Below, piece by piece: positions 45,611 to 56,200 of a stretch of 64,000 bases of DNA. Origin of the DNA: Bacillus sp. 103mf (GTDB lineage Bacteria > Bacillota > Bacilli > Bacillales > Bacillaceae_G). Below the pieces are notes generated by a model. That model ran no database searches, was not told the DNA's origin, and saw nothing but the letters and a program-made list of their open reading frames with translations. How positions within the stretch are numbered: position 1 is the first letter of the stretch; each line of letters begins with the position of its first letter. The stretch is from NCBI RefSeq assembly GCF_900116295.1, contig NZ_FPAF01000001.1:1237160-1301159 (forward strand), given 5' to 3'. Both the position numbers and the translations under genes were made by a program.

Positions 45611-45670
45611 TCAACTATACATACAATATCATTAGCGGTTGACGCCATTTACAAAATAAGGAGGTGAGCT

Positions 45671-45871
45671 ATGAATATTAGTTCGTTTAACTTAGCGAAT
45701 ACTGGCGGAGCATTCTTTGGCGGGTGGATTATCGACAATGGACCCGGACTTCATGCAGTACCATGGATTGCTGCTCTTGTTACCGCTGCTGGGCTTTTCG
45801 TTACATTATTGATTTGGTCTTTAGATAAACGAGAAGCCGTATTCACTGCGCAACAGAGTAGAAAAATATAA
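45671..45871 (+). pseudogene. C-terminal remnant of an MFS transporter
   Basis: 66 codons: NISSFNLANTGGAFFGGWII ... GLHAVPWIAALVTAAGLFV, the last two helices of an AraJ/YdhP-type MFS exporter of normally about 400 residues. An excellent ribosome binding site (AAGGAGG) and an ATG stand directly before it. So the start region seems fused to the tail by a large internal deletion. It may be translated but cannot transport. It shares the operon with the lipoprotein and reductase genes. Confidence 0.75.
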
Positions 45872-45890
45872 AAAAATAAAGGAGACTATT

Positions 45891-46499
45891 ATGAGCTTAC
45901 AAAAAAAAATCATGAAAAACATAGCTAGTGTCACAAGCATCTTTGGAGTCATGATTCTGATGGCAGCGTGTCATACGCAAACATCAGAATACAAAACTGC
46001 TGCACCAGCCAAGAAAGATATTCAACTATTGAAGGATTTTCCTCAACCTAAATCGATGACAATCGATCCTTCGTTGGATCAACAAAAAGCTACAGAGATG
46101 GTTCATGCTGCGCAGCGCTTCTATGCATTTTGGAATACTGGAAATAACGCTCTCATCCCGCAAACTGTTACAGACAACTTTTTTGATAACACGTTGCCAA
46201 AAGGGCGTCCTCAAGGACCAAAAGGCTTAACATTTGCCTCAAGCAATTTCCGTAAAGCCTTTCCGGACTTACAGTGTAATATCGAGGATTTAGTAGTAAC
46301 TGGGGAAAAAGTAACAGCTCGTCTATCATTCACCGGAACACATAAAGGGAATTTTGGAGAGAAACAGCCAACTGGCAAAACTGTTAATTTCTTTGCTATC
46401 GATATGTTACGAGTGAAAGATGGAAAAATCGTTGAAGATTGGCACTTAGAAGATAATCTAACGCTTATGCAACAACTCGGCGTTGTACCTGAAAATTAA
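45891..46499 (+). CDS. SnoaL-like (ester cyclase type) lipoprotein
   Basis: 202 residues. Signal peptide with lipobox LMAAC (Cys about 27), then an NTF2/SnoaL-like domain (AAQRFYAFWNTGNNALIPQTVTDNF ... FPDLQCNIEDLVVTGEKVTARLSFTGTHKGNF ... NFFAIDMLRVKDGKIVEDWHLEDNLTLMQQLG). SnoaL-like proteins cyclise polyketides or isomerise small molecules; this exported version may act on a toxic compound. AAAGGAG before ATG. Confidence 0.82.
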   Translation: MSLQKKIMKNIASVTSIFGVMILMAACHTQTSEYKTAAPAKKDIQLLKDFPQPKSMTIDPSLDQQKATEMVHAAQRFYAFWNTGNNALIPQTVTDNFFDNTLPKGRPQGPKGLTFASSNFRKAFPDLQCNIEDLVVTGEKVTARLSFTGTHKGNFGEKQPTGKTVNFFAIDMLRVKDGKIVEDWHLEDNLTLMQQLGVVPEN

Positions 46500-46534
46500 T
46501 TGAAACACATTATAAAATAAAGGGGAAAACTACA

Positions 46535-47086
46535 ATGAAAAATATACTTATTATAAACGGCCATCAAACCTATAGATCAGCAGAAGGAACACTAAATAAA
46601 ACTTTGACAGACAACATGGTGAATGTATTAAGTGCAAATAACAATGTCCAAACAACAGTCGTTCAAAACGGATACAGTACCATGGAAGAACAAAATAAGT
46701 TTTTATGGGCTGATATTGTCATCTTCCAAACACCTATTTATTGGTTCAATGTACCCGGTTTACTAAAGACATATATGGATGAAGTGTATGCTTATGGATT
46801 ATTTTTCAAAGGATCTGAGCAATATGGAAGAGGCGGCTTATTAACTGACAAACATTATATGTTTTCAACTACATGGAATGCTCCGGAACAAGCATTTAAC
46901 GATCCTGCGCAATTCTTTGGAGGAAAGAGTTTAGAAGAAGCACTCAGCCATTTACACCGCACACAAGATTTTATCGGTATGAAACCATTAAAGAGCTTCG
47001 CTTGCTATGATGTAATAAAAAATCCGGATATTGATAAATTTATATTTGAACTGAATACACATCTAGAAGAAGTATTGCCGCTTTAA
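46535..47086 (+). CDS. NAD(P)H-dependent flavin oxidoreductase, MdaB-like
   Basis: 183 residues of the flavodoxin-fold quinone reductase family: ILIINGHQTYRSAEGTLNKTL (FMN/FAD phosphate loop), WADIVIFQTPIYWFNVPGLLKTYMDEVYAYG (family signature), and a TTWNAPEQAF loop. Two-electron reduction of quinones avoids radical formation. Control by the divergent HxlR-type regulator fits quinone or electrophile stress. Last gene of the operon, followed by a terminator. Confidence 0.85.
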   Translation: MKNILIINGHQTYRSAEGTLNKTLTDNMVNVLSANNNVQTTVVQNGYSTMEEQNKFLWADIVIFQTPIYWFNVPGLLKTYMDEVYAYGLFFKGSEQYGRGGLLTDKHYMFSTTWNAPEQAFNDPAQFFGGKSLEEALSHLHRTQDFIGMKPLKSFACYDVIKNPDIDKFIFELNTHLEEVLPL

Positions 47087-47103
47087 TTCATATGTAATGA
47101 GAA

Positions 47104-47138
47104 CAGCCCCTTCATAAAATTGAAGGGGCTTGCAATTT
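47104..47138. terminator. Terminator after the MdaB-like gene
   Basis: AGCCCCTTCA / TGAAGGGGCT, then TGCAATTTT. Lies between convergent genes. Confidence 0.7.
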
Positions 47139-47164
47139 TAATACAAATCTCAGTTGAACATTTG

Positions 47165-48268
47165 TTACTTAATCGTTCCCATCCCACCAATTTTCACACT
47201 TACCTTAACGTTCACATCCCCCTTTGCCAATGCCTTATTCCATTCATTTTGAACTTTTTTCCATTGTGGGTATGTGTAGGTTCTTGCATAAATTCCAAGG
47301 CCAATCGGATCAATTTCAGCAGCTTGTATTTTCTTTATGAGTTGCTTGAAATCAGCCTCCATCTTCGTTTCAATCGCCTTTTGTAATTTTGCTGCGTCCT
47401 TTCTTGTGTTAAATGAAAAAAGTCGTTCTGTAATGCCGATTCTCATCTTTACATCTATATGAAATATAAAATGATTATCATACCTTACCTTTGTCTTTAC
47501 TTTCATACTTTGAGAACTAAAACTTATCCAATCTTTATCCTGGCTATCGGATTTTATCTTAATTGGAATTGTAAATGGAAACTCACCTTTCGTCTCGTGC
47601 TGTAAAATGCGTAACAATTTATTTTCATCAGATTTTAACGTTAATTTGTATCTGCCATTTTCGTCCAACAACGCTGTACCTGTCAGCCATAGTTTCTTCT
47701 TTTTTTTCATCTCAGTAATACTTGCTGTCATCCCTTTATCTATCGTTTGCTCATGCAACTTTTGAAGAGATGTCTTTACTGTGATATTTCTTAAATAGGC
47801 GGTATCAACTAGTTTTGTTAAATATAAAGGAAGCCGTGGCTTATCCTTTGGATTATAAAAGATGACGTCCGAAACAGGCCCATCTACAGCAATAACTCTT
47901 GTAGTGACTGTGTTTTTTGGATCCCGGTAAAATGGATCAAGGTACTTTTCCCAATTTTTCCGTTTCATTAGCCGTTTTCCAACTAAAAAAACCTGTGTCT
48001 TACTTCCCGAGGTTAGCGCCATAACTGTAGCGTCAAATTTATCTCTAGAATTTCGAACTGTAACAGATTTCACGCCGGTATCTTCTTCTTTTCTCTTTGC
48101 TTCTTTACTAAAAACAGGGCTTGACATGTACACCAATAAATTATCATTTTGATCTAAATCTATACCAAGTATAAGAGTCAAGGAAACATCTTCAACATTT
48201 GTTTGATCAAAGCAGCCAGTCATCATAAACACCAATAACAAAATGCAACATAATACTTTTTTTTTCAA
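47165..48268 (-). CDS. Germinant receptor C subunit (GerAC-type lipoprotein)
   Basis: 367 residues. Lipoprotein signal FMMTGC (Cys19) places it on the outer face of the spore inner membrane. LILGIDLDQNDNLLVYMSSPVF and the region VTTRVIAVDGPVSDVIFYNPKDKPRLPLYLTKLVDTAYL are typical of the three-domain GerAC family; YARTYTYPQWKKVQNEWNKA near the end is also conserved. Needed with A and B subunits for nutrient sensing. Overlaps the B gene by 4 bp. Confidence 0.88.
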   Translation of the reverse strand: MKKKVLCCILLLVFMMTGCFDQTNVEDVSLTLILGIDLDQNDNLLVYMSSPVFSKEAKRKEEDTGVKSVTVRNSRDKFDATVMALTSGSKTQVFLVGKRLMKRKNWEKYLDPFYRDPKNTVTTRVIAVDGPVSDVIFYNPKDKPRLPLYLTKLVDTAYLRNITVKTSLQKLHEQTIDKGMTASITEMKKKKKLWLTGTALLDENGRYKLTLKSDENKLLRILQHETKGEFPFTIPIKIKSDSQDKDWISFSSQSMKVKTKVRYDNHFIFHIDVKMRIGITERLFSFNTRKDAAKLQKAIETKMEADFKQLIKKIQAAEIDPIGLGIYARTYTYPQWKKVQNEWNKALAKGDVNVKVSVKIGGMGTIK

Positions 48269-49368
48269 TGTATCCCCCCCTGGCGATACTTCTCATATCC
48301 CCAGCTATACAGCCATAAAATAATAGGTGATATATACGTCAATCCTAATCCAGCATTCGATACTGCCTGCTGCCATGTTTCGGATTGAGTCCAACTAGGG
48401 TGAGTCCAAAATATAAAGCCAATAATCATTAACAGTAAAACAACAACGTGAGAACTGTGGTCTTGTTTTCCTAGTAATTGACTAGAACAAAATACAGCAC
48501 AGTATATACACGGAATCCAGGCTGTAGAAACAACAATTAGATAAACAGCTAATAAAATCATGTCAAAACGCTCTAAAAAACGAAATTCAATTACTTTAAG
48601 TAAGTTCAGTACTGGCTGATTAAATTCTGTGATACTATCAGGACTAAAATAGGAAAAGCAAACAACGGTAGCAAACAAATAAAATAGCATTGTCAAGGTG
48701 TTTGCAATAACAATTCCGTGGACAGCGTACTGTTTTTTTTGTAAAAAGGGATATAAAAAAAACGCAATATCAAACCCTAAATAGGTAAAAATAGTAGTCG
48801 GCACAGCTGTTAATATCGGCTTCCATCCCTCTTTCAGCAATGGAAAGAAAGGAAGCCAACTACTATTATCTTTTAGCGGTATTAAAAAAAACAGTGGAAT
48901 CCAAAGCGTCATATAAAAAACGAGTTCACAGTATCGCCCTATAATACGAATGCCATTACGCACAACCAAAAAAGTAGGAATTGAAAACAAAAATATAACA
49001 ATATAGTCAGGCGTTTTCGGTAGAAGCCACCCTTTAAGATAAAGCATAGCGTTCACAAGAATGATACCGGAATAAAAGACAAAATATATTATGTAAATAA
49101 CAACTAATGCTTTCCCAACTATTTTTCCAAACAATCGTATAAGAATGTCATAAAGCGTGTCCTCTGGATATCTTGCAGATGTTTTCACGATAAAAATACC
49201 GGATATTGTGGAGAATACCCAACCGATAAGTATAGCTATCCATCCATCCGTTCCAGCTTTTTCTGCAAGCACTCGTGGGAGAGATAAAACTCCAGTTCCC
49301 ACCTGCATTCCATTAATTAAAAAAATATACTGCATAAGAGTAATGTCATTATAGGCATACTTTTTCAT
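48265..49368 (-). CDS. Germinant receptor B subunit (GerAB-type permease-like)
   Basis: 367 residues, about ten membrane helices. Begins YAYNDITLMQYIFLINGMQVGTGVLSLPRVLAEKAG, the helix-1 break region of the APC-like spore permease family that binds germinant. Acts in the spore inner membrane with A and C subunits. Four bases separate its start from the end of the A gene. Confidence 0.88.
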   Translation of the reverse strand: MKKYAYNDITLMQYIFLINGMQVGTGVLSLPRVLAEKAGTDGWIAILIGWVFSTISGIFIVKTSARYPEDTLYDILIRLFGKIVGKALVVIYIIYFVFYSGIILVNAMLYLKGWLLPKTPDYIVIFLFSIPTFLVVRNGIRIIGRYCELVFYMTLWIPLFFLIPLKDNSSWLPFFPLLKEGWKPILTAVPTTIFTYLGFDIAFFLYPFLQKKQYAVHGIVIANTLTMLFYLFATVVCFSYFSPDSITEFNQPVLNLLKVIEFRFLERFDMILLAVYLIVVSTAWIPCIYCAVFCSSQLLGKQDHSSHVVVLLLMIIGFIFWTHPSWTQSETWQQAVSNAGLGLTYISPIILWLYSWGYEKYRQGGIH

Positions 49369-49372
49369 AGTT

Positions 49373-50920
49373 TCACCTTTTATTATGATTTTGTCCTTGT
49401 CGAATAGATTGAGCAGCTCCCGTACCCTTAGGACGACTTTTCATTGTCCATAGAGGAAAGCGTACAAAAGCATCCTTCATATCTGCAAAACGAAATGGCG
49501 CTAACGGAGTGCCATAAGGAGTGCCTAGCGATTCAAGACTGATAAGATGCGCAACTAATGTCATCCACCCGATAACAAGTCCGACAATTCCAAATAAAGC
49601 AGCTGATATCATCATAGGAAATCGTAATAATCTGACCGCAGCTCCCATATCATAATTTGGAATAATAAAAGAAGCGATGGCTGTAATTGCAACAACAATA
49701 ATCATAATGTTGCTGACAATTCCCGCTTGAACAGCCGCCTGCCCAATAATAATCCCGCCCACAATTCCAACTGTCTGACCGATCGGCGTAGGCAGCCGCA
49801 GGGCTCCTTCCCTCATCATTTCCAATGTCATTTCCATAAGCAGTGCTTCCATAACTGGAGAAAATGGTACGCGCGTTCTTGATTCCGCAATAGATAAAAA
49901 AAGCTCTACAGGAATGACTTCAAAATTAAAGGAAATAAACGCAACATAACTTGCTGGCAAAAAGAGAGCAATCATAAAAGCTACGAAACGAAGTATCCGA
50001 ATAGACGAGGCAACTAACCAACGTGTCCCGTAATCATCAACTCCTTGAAAAAAGGATATAAAATTTGTCGGAGCAATCAATACATTGGGAGAATGATCCA
50101 CAACAACCACAAATCTTCCCTGAAGAATGTGAGATACAGCCACGTCAGGTCTTTCAGTTAATATAAATTGCGGAAACGGAGAATATGGATTATCTTCAAT
50201 GAATTCGATAAGTTCACCAGCACTAATGACAGCATCCACCATAATATTTTGAATCCGTGTTTCCAATTCCTTCAGCACATCTTCGGACGCTACATCCTTC
50301 AAATATAAAATGGAAATCCTCGTTTTGCCCCGCATACCAATTGTCGTTTCTTTTAACATTAATTCTCGATGAGGAATATATCTTCGAAGCAATGCAATAT
50401 TTAGACTTCCAGTTTCTACAAAGGCTTGATGCGCACCTTTTAGAGATATTTCATTACGAGTATCTTCAATATTTCTTTGCGGCCATCCTTTCGTATCTAA
50501 TTGTTGTGCTGTCGTTCGGCCATGGATAAATAAAACACTATCTCCTCCCAAAATAGCATTTTCAATCTGGCTCCACGTATCGATAATTTCAACCTGTCCC
50601 AGTGTAATTGGAAGTTCCGTATTTGCATCACGGCCGCCATCCATCAAAGGCGTTAGAACATGATTTTGAATCGATTGCTTATCTGTTAATCCAGACAAAT
50701 ACACTAAAGCTGCTTCTAATCCATCTACTGTCATTGGAAACCGACGAATCACTAAATCAGGAGCTTGACGAAAGAGCTTCTGAAGCTCAGCTATGTTTTT
50801 AGATAAATCAGCGTCTAAGAGGGAGTCCTCTATATTTTTTTCCTGAAAATGACTATTACCACGTCTTGAAAACGACTTAGGATTGCCTCTGCTTTTTAAC
50901 CGTTTTAGAAATTTAACCAT
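49373..50920 (-). CDS. Germinant receptor A subunit (GerAA-type)
   Basis: 515 residues from ATG 50920; an upstream in-frame GTG overlaps the SD. A soluble N-terminal domain (residues 1-270; FRQAPDLVIRRFPMTVDGLEAALVYLSGLTD) precedes five or so membrane helices. LTERPDVAVSHILQGRFVVVVDHSPNVLIAPTNFISFFQGVDDY, PVSFSPVMEALLMEMTLEMMREGALRLP-type and GIVGGIIIGQAAVQAGIVSNIMIIVV segments are family hallmarks. GerA-type receptors act as nutrient-gated ion channels. The order A-B-C and overlaps indicate one operon; which of the named B. cereus ger operons it is cannot be told. Confidence 0.88.
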   Translation of the reverse strand: MVKFLKRLKSRGNPKSFSRRGNSHFQEKNIEDSLLDADLSKNIAELQKLFRQAPDLVIRRFPMTVDGLEAALVYLSGLTDKQSIQNHVLTPLMDGGRDANTELPITLGQVEIIDTWSQIENAILGGDSVLFIHGRTTAQQLDTKGWPQRNIEDTRNEISLKGAHQAFVETGSLNIALLRRYIPHRELMLKETTIGMRGKTRISILYLKDVASEDVLKELETRIQNIMVDAVISAGELIEFIEDNPYSPFPQFILTERPDVAVSHILQGRFVVVVDHSPNVLIAPTNFISFFQGVDDYGTRWLVASSIRILRFVAFMIALFLPASYVAFISFNFEVIPVELFLSIAESRTRVPFSPVMEALLMEMTLEMMREGALRLPTPIGQTVGIVGGIIIGQAAVQAGIVSNIMIIVVAITAIASFIIPNYDMGAAVRLLRFPMMISAALFGIVGLVIGWMTLVAHLISLESLGTPYGTPLAPFRFADMKDAFVRFPLWTMKSRPKGTGAAQSIRQGQNHNKR

Positions 50921-50959
50921 GAACTCCCTCACTTTCTACATGCGTTCTATATTATTGTT

Positions 50960-50988
50960 TAGTATGCATTTCTTAAGGAAAAATATCC
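50960..50988 (-). promoter_or_regulatory. Candidate sigma-G promoter of the germinant receptor operon
   Basis: On the minus strand GGATA (50984-50988), 17-bp spacer, CATACTA (50960-50966), 39 bp before the A-subunit start. The -10 matches the forespore sigma-G pattern CATNHTA, and germinant receptors are made in the forespore. Confidence 0.55.
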
Positions 50989-51054
50989 TAATAACTAACA
51001 AGGGGCAATGCCAAAATTATTGTTATAGATGCCCATTAATCAAATCTCCAAAAT

Positions 51055-51106
51055 AAAAAAGTATTTCTTTCTATTAGTCATACAGAAAGAAATACTTTTT
51101 TATTTT
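51055..51106 (-). terminator. Terminator after dsdA
   Basis: AAAAAAGTATTTCTTTCT / AGAAAGAAATACTTTTTT, 18-bp arms, between dsdA and the ger operon. Confidence 0.82.
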
Positions 51107-51121
51107 AGGAATATACCAAAC

Positions 51122-52477
51122 CTATACTTCTAACCCTTTTTTATAATACTCTTCCATAATTTCTTTAGGGACCATACTGCCACCTGTTCCCCACATGACG
51201 TGTGTGGCATTTTCTAATTTGTCTGTTAAACAATGCTTTCTTAAATATTCCTGACCTTCTTTTTCTTTCAATAGCCTAATTGGCCCTGGCACACTTGCTA
51301 CCGCAGAAGGCTCTAAGCTCATATTCTCTGAATCGATCAATGCACTTAATAATTGATACAAATCCTTATCATTCACCGTATAACATCCACTTAATAAAGA
51401 TTCAATGTTTTGACCAACAAACCCTGATGGCTTTCCAACCGCAAGGCCATCTGCCACAGTGATGCTATCAATACCAAAATCTTTTACAGAAACTTTATCA
51501 TGTAATCCTGTGATTAAGCCTATTAACATACTCGGGCAATGAGTAGGTTCTGCCAAAAAGCAATGTACATAGTCTTGATATATTAATTTTAAACCAAATG
51601 CAATTCCTCCCGGTCCACCTCCTACTCCGCATGGAAGGTACACAAAAAGTGGATGATTTTCATCTACTCTTATACTCATATCTTTTAATTGTTGTTGTAA
51701 GCGAGAGGCAGCCACTGCATATCCTAAAAATAAATCATGAGAATTTTCATCATCGATAAAGTAACAGTTTGGTTTGTTGCTCGCATACTTTCGGCCTTCT
51801 TCTACAGCCTTACTATAATCTCCCTTATATTCAATAACTGTTGCTCCCTTACTCTTTAGAAAATCCTTCTTCCATTTCTTTGCATCAGCTGACATATGGA
51901 CCGTTACGTTAAAACCCATTTTAGAACATATAATGCCAACGCTAAGTGCTAAGTTGCCAGTTGAACCTACTGCAATCGAGTATTGTGAGAAGAAGTTTCT
52001 AAATTTTTCACTATCTATCATTGAATAATCATCTTGCAGCGTTAACAGTCGACGTTGAATAGCTAAATTTTCGGCATGTTTAAGAACCTCATAAATACCA
52101 CCTCTCGCTTTAATTGAACCTGCAATCGGAATATGACTATCACATTTTAATAAAAATTGACCAGGGGATGTTAAACCATGAATTTGTTCTAAGTGCTGTT
52201 GCATAGAAGGAATTTTAATAATAGGAGATTCAATAATTCCATTTAACGTTTTTGTTTCTGGAAAGACTTTCGCAATATAGGGAGCAAAACGTTTTAATCT
52301 TTCTTCCGCATCTTTTACATCTTTTTCATTAAATCGCGTTTTTTCAATCCCTGTTTGAAACAATTCGTATTTAGGGTTGGACCAAAATACTTCCTTTGTT
52401 CGTATTAGTTCATGAATTAAAGGATAGTTTTTGATCCAATCTTGTACAGTTGTTCCTTCAATTCGAATGGTTTTCAT
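51122..52477 (-). CDS. dsdA: D-serine ammonia-lyase (D-serine dehydratase)
   Basis: 451 residues from ATG 52477, directly behind AAAGGGGGAG; the longer frame adds nine poorly fitting residues. Fold-type II PLP enzyme: PLP lysine in [14 protein letters not shown], pyridoxal phosphate loop [12 protein letters not shown], cofactor-binding [16 protein letters not shown] and [22 protein letters not shown]. Converts D-serine to pyruvate and ammonia. In a sporeformer it may remove D-serine or D-alanine-related germination modulators; it sits beside germination genes, though this link is only contextual. Confidence 0.9.
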   Translation of the reverse strand: MKTIRIEGTTVQDWIKNYPLIHELIRTKEVFWSNPKYELFQTGIEKTRFNEKDVKDAEERLKRFAPYIAKVFPETKTLNGIIESPIIKIPSMQQHLEQIHGLTSPGQFLLKCDSHIPIAGSIKARGGIYEVLKHAENLAIQRRLLTLQDDYSMIDSEKFRNFFSQYSIAVGSTGNLALSVGIICSKMGFNVTVHMSADAKKWKKDFLKSKGATVIEYKGDYSKAVEEGRKYASNKPNCYFIDDENSHDLFLGYAVAASRLQQQLKDMSIRVDENHPLFVYLPCGVGGGPGGIAFGLKLIYQDYVHCFLAEPTHCPSMLIGLITGLHDKVSVKDFGIDSITVADGLAVGKPSGFVGQNIESLLSGCYTVNDKDLYQLLSALIDSENMSLEPSAVASVPGPIRLLKEKEGQEYLRKHCLTDKLENATHVMWGTGGSMVPKEIMEEYYKKGLEV

Positions 52478-52559
52478 CTTCTCCCCCTTTTCGTAGCAAT
52501 TCATCTATAACCGTATTGGATATTAGTTATAATGATTCTTCGGGTATTAAAATATACCC

Positions 52560-52598
52560 AAAAAAGCCACCCCATTTGAGAAAAAGGTGGCTTTTTTG
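52560..52598. terminator. Terminator between cwlJ-type gene and dsdA
   Basis: AAAAAAGCCACC / GGTGGCTTTTTT; T-runs on both strands. Confidence 0.8.
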
Positions 52599-52615
52599 TA
52601 TGTTGATTATCGTCG

Positions 52616-52712
52616 AACGGTCTTTATATTGTGTCGAATCGCCGACAAATGATGCACTTACGCCGATATATCATGAAAATCGCCGACAAATGATGCACTT
52701 GCGCCGATATAT
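52616..52712. repeat. Short repeat R4: two 35-bp direct repeats
   Basis: AATCGCCGACAAATGATGCA followed by CTTACGCCGATATAT (52637-52671) recurs at 52678-52712 with one mismatch. The leader TCTTTATATTGTG also occurs at 22442 and, in part, at 27104. Only two units, no spacers of constant length: not a CRISPR. Confidence 0.6.
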
Positions 52713-52722
52713 TTATCCTGCG

Positions 52723-53154
52723 CTACTTCCCGCTATATACTTTCGGACATTCGTCTCCAGTCGGTTCGTAAAAACAATGATTCTTGTATTGTCCTGCATG
52801 AGGTTGATCCCACCATGTAGGAGGACAATTACCAACCGGACGGAAAAACCATAAAGAATATACACCTGGCCATATACGAGCATAATTCAAACATTTTCTA
52901 GCCATTTCTTTGTCGCTCTCTCTTGCTCTTTGATAGAAATACCCTTTCGTCGTTGCTTCAAATCCGCCTGGTCGCTGATACACCATTTGCGAAATATTTG
53001 TAATTTGTTTAAAGTCTAGACAATCGCACATAACACGATTCACACCAACTGTCCCTACAGCCATCATACCTTGTTGTCCTTCTCCTTCTGCTTCAGCACG
53101 CATGAGACGAGCTAATAAATCTACATCACTTTCTATATACGCAATTCTTGTCAT
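52723..53154 (-). CDS. CwlJ-type spore cortex-lytic hydrolase
   Basis: 143 residues, a bare hydrolase_2 (SleB/CwlJ) domain without signal peptide or peptidoglycan-binding repeats, which is the CwlJ form: LLARLMRAEAEGEGQQGMMAVGTVGVNRV at the start (with the catalytic Glu), QMVYQRPGGFEA, LNYARIWPGVYSLWFFRPVG and CFYEPTGDECPKVYSGK. CwlJ sits in the spore coat/cortex boundary and degrades cortex during germination, triggered by Ca-dipicolinate. No gerQ partner is adjacent, so this may be the second CwlJ of the B. cereus group. Confidence 0.87.
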   Translation of the reverse strand: MTRIAYIESDVDLLARLMRAEAEGEGQQGMMAVGTVGVNRVMCDCLDFKQITNISQMVYQRPGGFEATTKGYFYQRARESDKEMARKCLNYARIWPGVYSLWFFRPVGNCPPTWWDQPHAGQYKNHCFYEPTGDECPKVYSGK

Positions 53155-53228
53155 TTCTATCCCTCCATTCTCACTATAACTATATGCAAAAATAATTATT
53201 TGTTTTAAAAAGACAGGTTCTAAATAAC

Positions 53229-53272
53229 AAAAAAACCGAATAGCGACTTTTTAACTTGTCTACTACTCGGGT
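53229..53272 (-). terminator. Adhesin gene terminator
   Basis: On the minus strand CCGAGTAG / CTATTCGG followed by TTTTTTTG. Confidence 0.72.
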
Positions 53273-53294
53273 TATAGCTTAATAAATAACCTAA

Positions 53295-56200
53295 TTATTT
53301 AACTCTTTGACGAAGGAATAACATTCCACCTAAAACGAACAATACCATACCTCCAACCATTGAAATCATCTCTGCTGGTGTTCCGCCTGTTTTAGGAAGT
53401 AATACTGTCGTATTATCATTTTCTTTAATGGACGGAACTTTTGGATCGTTATTTGGATCATTATTTGTATTGTCCTTAGGAACTTCAGGTGTAGGTTCCT
53501 TAATCTTTGTATTCGTAATGTCATAACCATTCACTTCTGATTTATATCCTGCTACTGGTTGCTCTTTTACTTCATACTTATATGCTTTGCCGTCTACATC
53601 ATATGCTTCTAATCCTGTAAACGCATATTTCCAACCGCTTGCTTCTGTTACTTCTTTCGTGCCAATCACTTGGCCATTTTGTAGTAAGTCTACTTTGATT
53701 GTGATCGGACGACCTGTCGCATTATCGTCTTTCCATGTCTTCGTTCCTTCTACTATTGTCTTTCCTACTTTTGTATTCGTAATGTCATAACCGTTTACTT
53801 CTGATTTGTATCCGTCCACTGGTTGTTCTTTCACTTCATACTTGTACGCTACTCCGTTCGCATCGTACGATTGTAGATTGTCAAACGTGTATTTCCAATT
53901 CTTTGCTGCCGTTACGTCTTTTGTATCAATTACTTGACCATTTTGGAGTAAGTCTACCTTAATTGTGCTTGGACGATCTGTCGCATTATTATCTTTCCAC
54001 GTTTTTGTTCCTTCTACTTTTGTTTGGCCCACTTTTGTATTCGTAATATCATAACCGTTTACTTCTGATTTGTATCCCGTCACTGGTTGTTCTTTCACTT
54101 CATACTTGTACGCTACTCCGTTCGCATCGTACGCTTGTAAATTGTCAAACGTGTATTTCCAATTGTTTGATGCTGTTACGTCTTTTGTATCAATTACTTG
54201 ACCATTTTGGAGTAAGTCTACCTTAATTGTGCTTGGACGATCTGTCGCATTGTTGTCATTCCACGTTTTTGTTCCTTCTACTTTTGTTTGGCCTACTTTT
54301 GTATTTGTAATGTCATAACCTTTCACTTCGGATTGGTATCCTGCCACTGGTTGTTCTTTCACTTCATATTTGTACGCTACTCCATTTGCGTCATAAGCTG
54401 CTAAATCTGCAAATGTATATTTCCAATTATTTGACGCCGTTACTTCTTTTGTATCAATTACTTGGCCATTTTGCAGTAAGTCTACTTTGATTGTACTTGG
54501 ACGATCTGTGGCGCTGTTGTCATTCCACGTTTTTATTCCTTCTACTGTTGTCTTTCCTACTTTTGTATTCGTAATGTCATAACCGTTTACTTCCGATTTG
54601 TATCCGTCCACTAATTGTTCTTTCACTTCATACTTGTACGCTACTCCATTCGCATCGTACGCTTGTAGATTATCAAACGTGTACTTCCAATTTGTTGACG
54701 CTGTTACGTCTTTCGTGTCAATCACTTGGCCATTTTGCAGTAAATCGACTTTAATTGTGCTCGGACGATCTGTCGCATTACTGTCATTCCACGTTTTTGT
54801 TCCTTCTACTTTTGTTTGACCTACTTTTGTATTTGTAATGTCATAACCTTTCACTTCGGATTGGTATCCTGCTACTGGTTGTTCTTTCACTGTATATGTG
54901 TAAGCTACTCCATTCGCATCGTACGCTTGTAAATTGTCAAACGTGTATTTCCAGTTTGTTGCTGCTGTTACTTCTTTTGTATCTACTACTTGACCGTTTT
55001 GTAGAAGGTCTATTTTGACCGAACCTGGGCGATCTGTTGCATTGTTATCGTTCCAAGTCTTTGTTCCTTCTACTTTTGTTTGACCAACCTTTGTATTCGT
55101 AATGTCATAACCACTTACGCTGGATTGATATCCCGCTACCGGGTGTTCTTTCACTGTATATGTGTAAGCTACTCCATTTGCATCGTATGCTTCTAAATCT
55201 GCGAATACATATTTCCAACCCATTGCTGCTGGTACGTCTTGTGTTTGAATTACATTTCCATTTTGTAGTAAGTCCACTTGGATCATTGCCGGACGGTCTA
55301 TTGCATTTCCGTCTTTCCACGTCTTCGTTCCTTCTACTGTCAATTTCGCTACTTTTGTGTTTGTAATGTTGTAGCCATTTACTTCCGATTTATATCCCGC
55401 TACCGGATGTTCTTTTACTGTGTACGTATAAGGAACACCATTTGCATCATATTGTGCTAAGTCTGCAAATGTGTAGTTCCAATTGTTTGCTGCTGTTACT
55501 TCTTGTGTTTGGATCACAGTTCCATTTTGCAGTAGGTCTACTTGGATTGTTGTTGGTCGATCTGTTGCATTGTTATCCTTCCAAGTTTTCGTTCCAGTTA
55601 CTGTTGTTTTGCCTACTTTTGTATTTGTAATGTCATAACCGTTTACTTCTGATTTGTATCCTACTACCGGATGTTCTTTTACTATATACGTATAAGCAAC
55701 ACCATTCACATCATATGCTTCTAGATTTGTAAATGTATATTTCCAATTATTTGACGCTGTTACGTCTTGTGTTTGGATTACATTTCCATTTTGTAGTAAG
55801 TCTACTTGAATCGTTGCCGGACGGTCTGTTGCATTTCCGTCTTTCCACGTCTTCGTTCCTGCTACTGTTGTTTGACCTACTTTTGTATTCGTAATGTCAT
55901 AACCCTTTACTTCCGATTTGTATCCGTCTACTGGTTGTTCTTTCACTTCATACTTGTACGCTACTCCATTCGCATCGTACGCTTGTAGATTGTCAAATGT
56001 ATACTTCCAATTGTTTGATGCCGTTACGTCTTTCGTGTCAATCACTTGACCGCTTTGTAGTAAGTCTACTTTGATTGTGCTCGGACGATCTATGGCGTTG
56101 TTATCCTTCCACGCTTTTGTTCCTTCTACTTTTGTTTGGCCCACTTTTGTATTCGTAATGTTATAACCGTTTACTTCTGATTTGTATCCCGCTACCGATT

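Noticed and set aside
52637-52712. Possible CRISPR array
   Set aside because: Only two repeat units separated by 6 bp and no cas genes.
53587-55988. Several 60-75-codon ORFs on the plus strand across the adhesin repeats
   Set aside because: They recur with the 261-bp repeat period and are antisense shadows of the Cna-B repeats.
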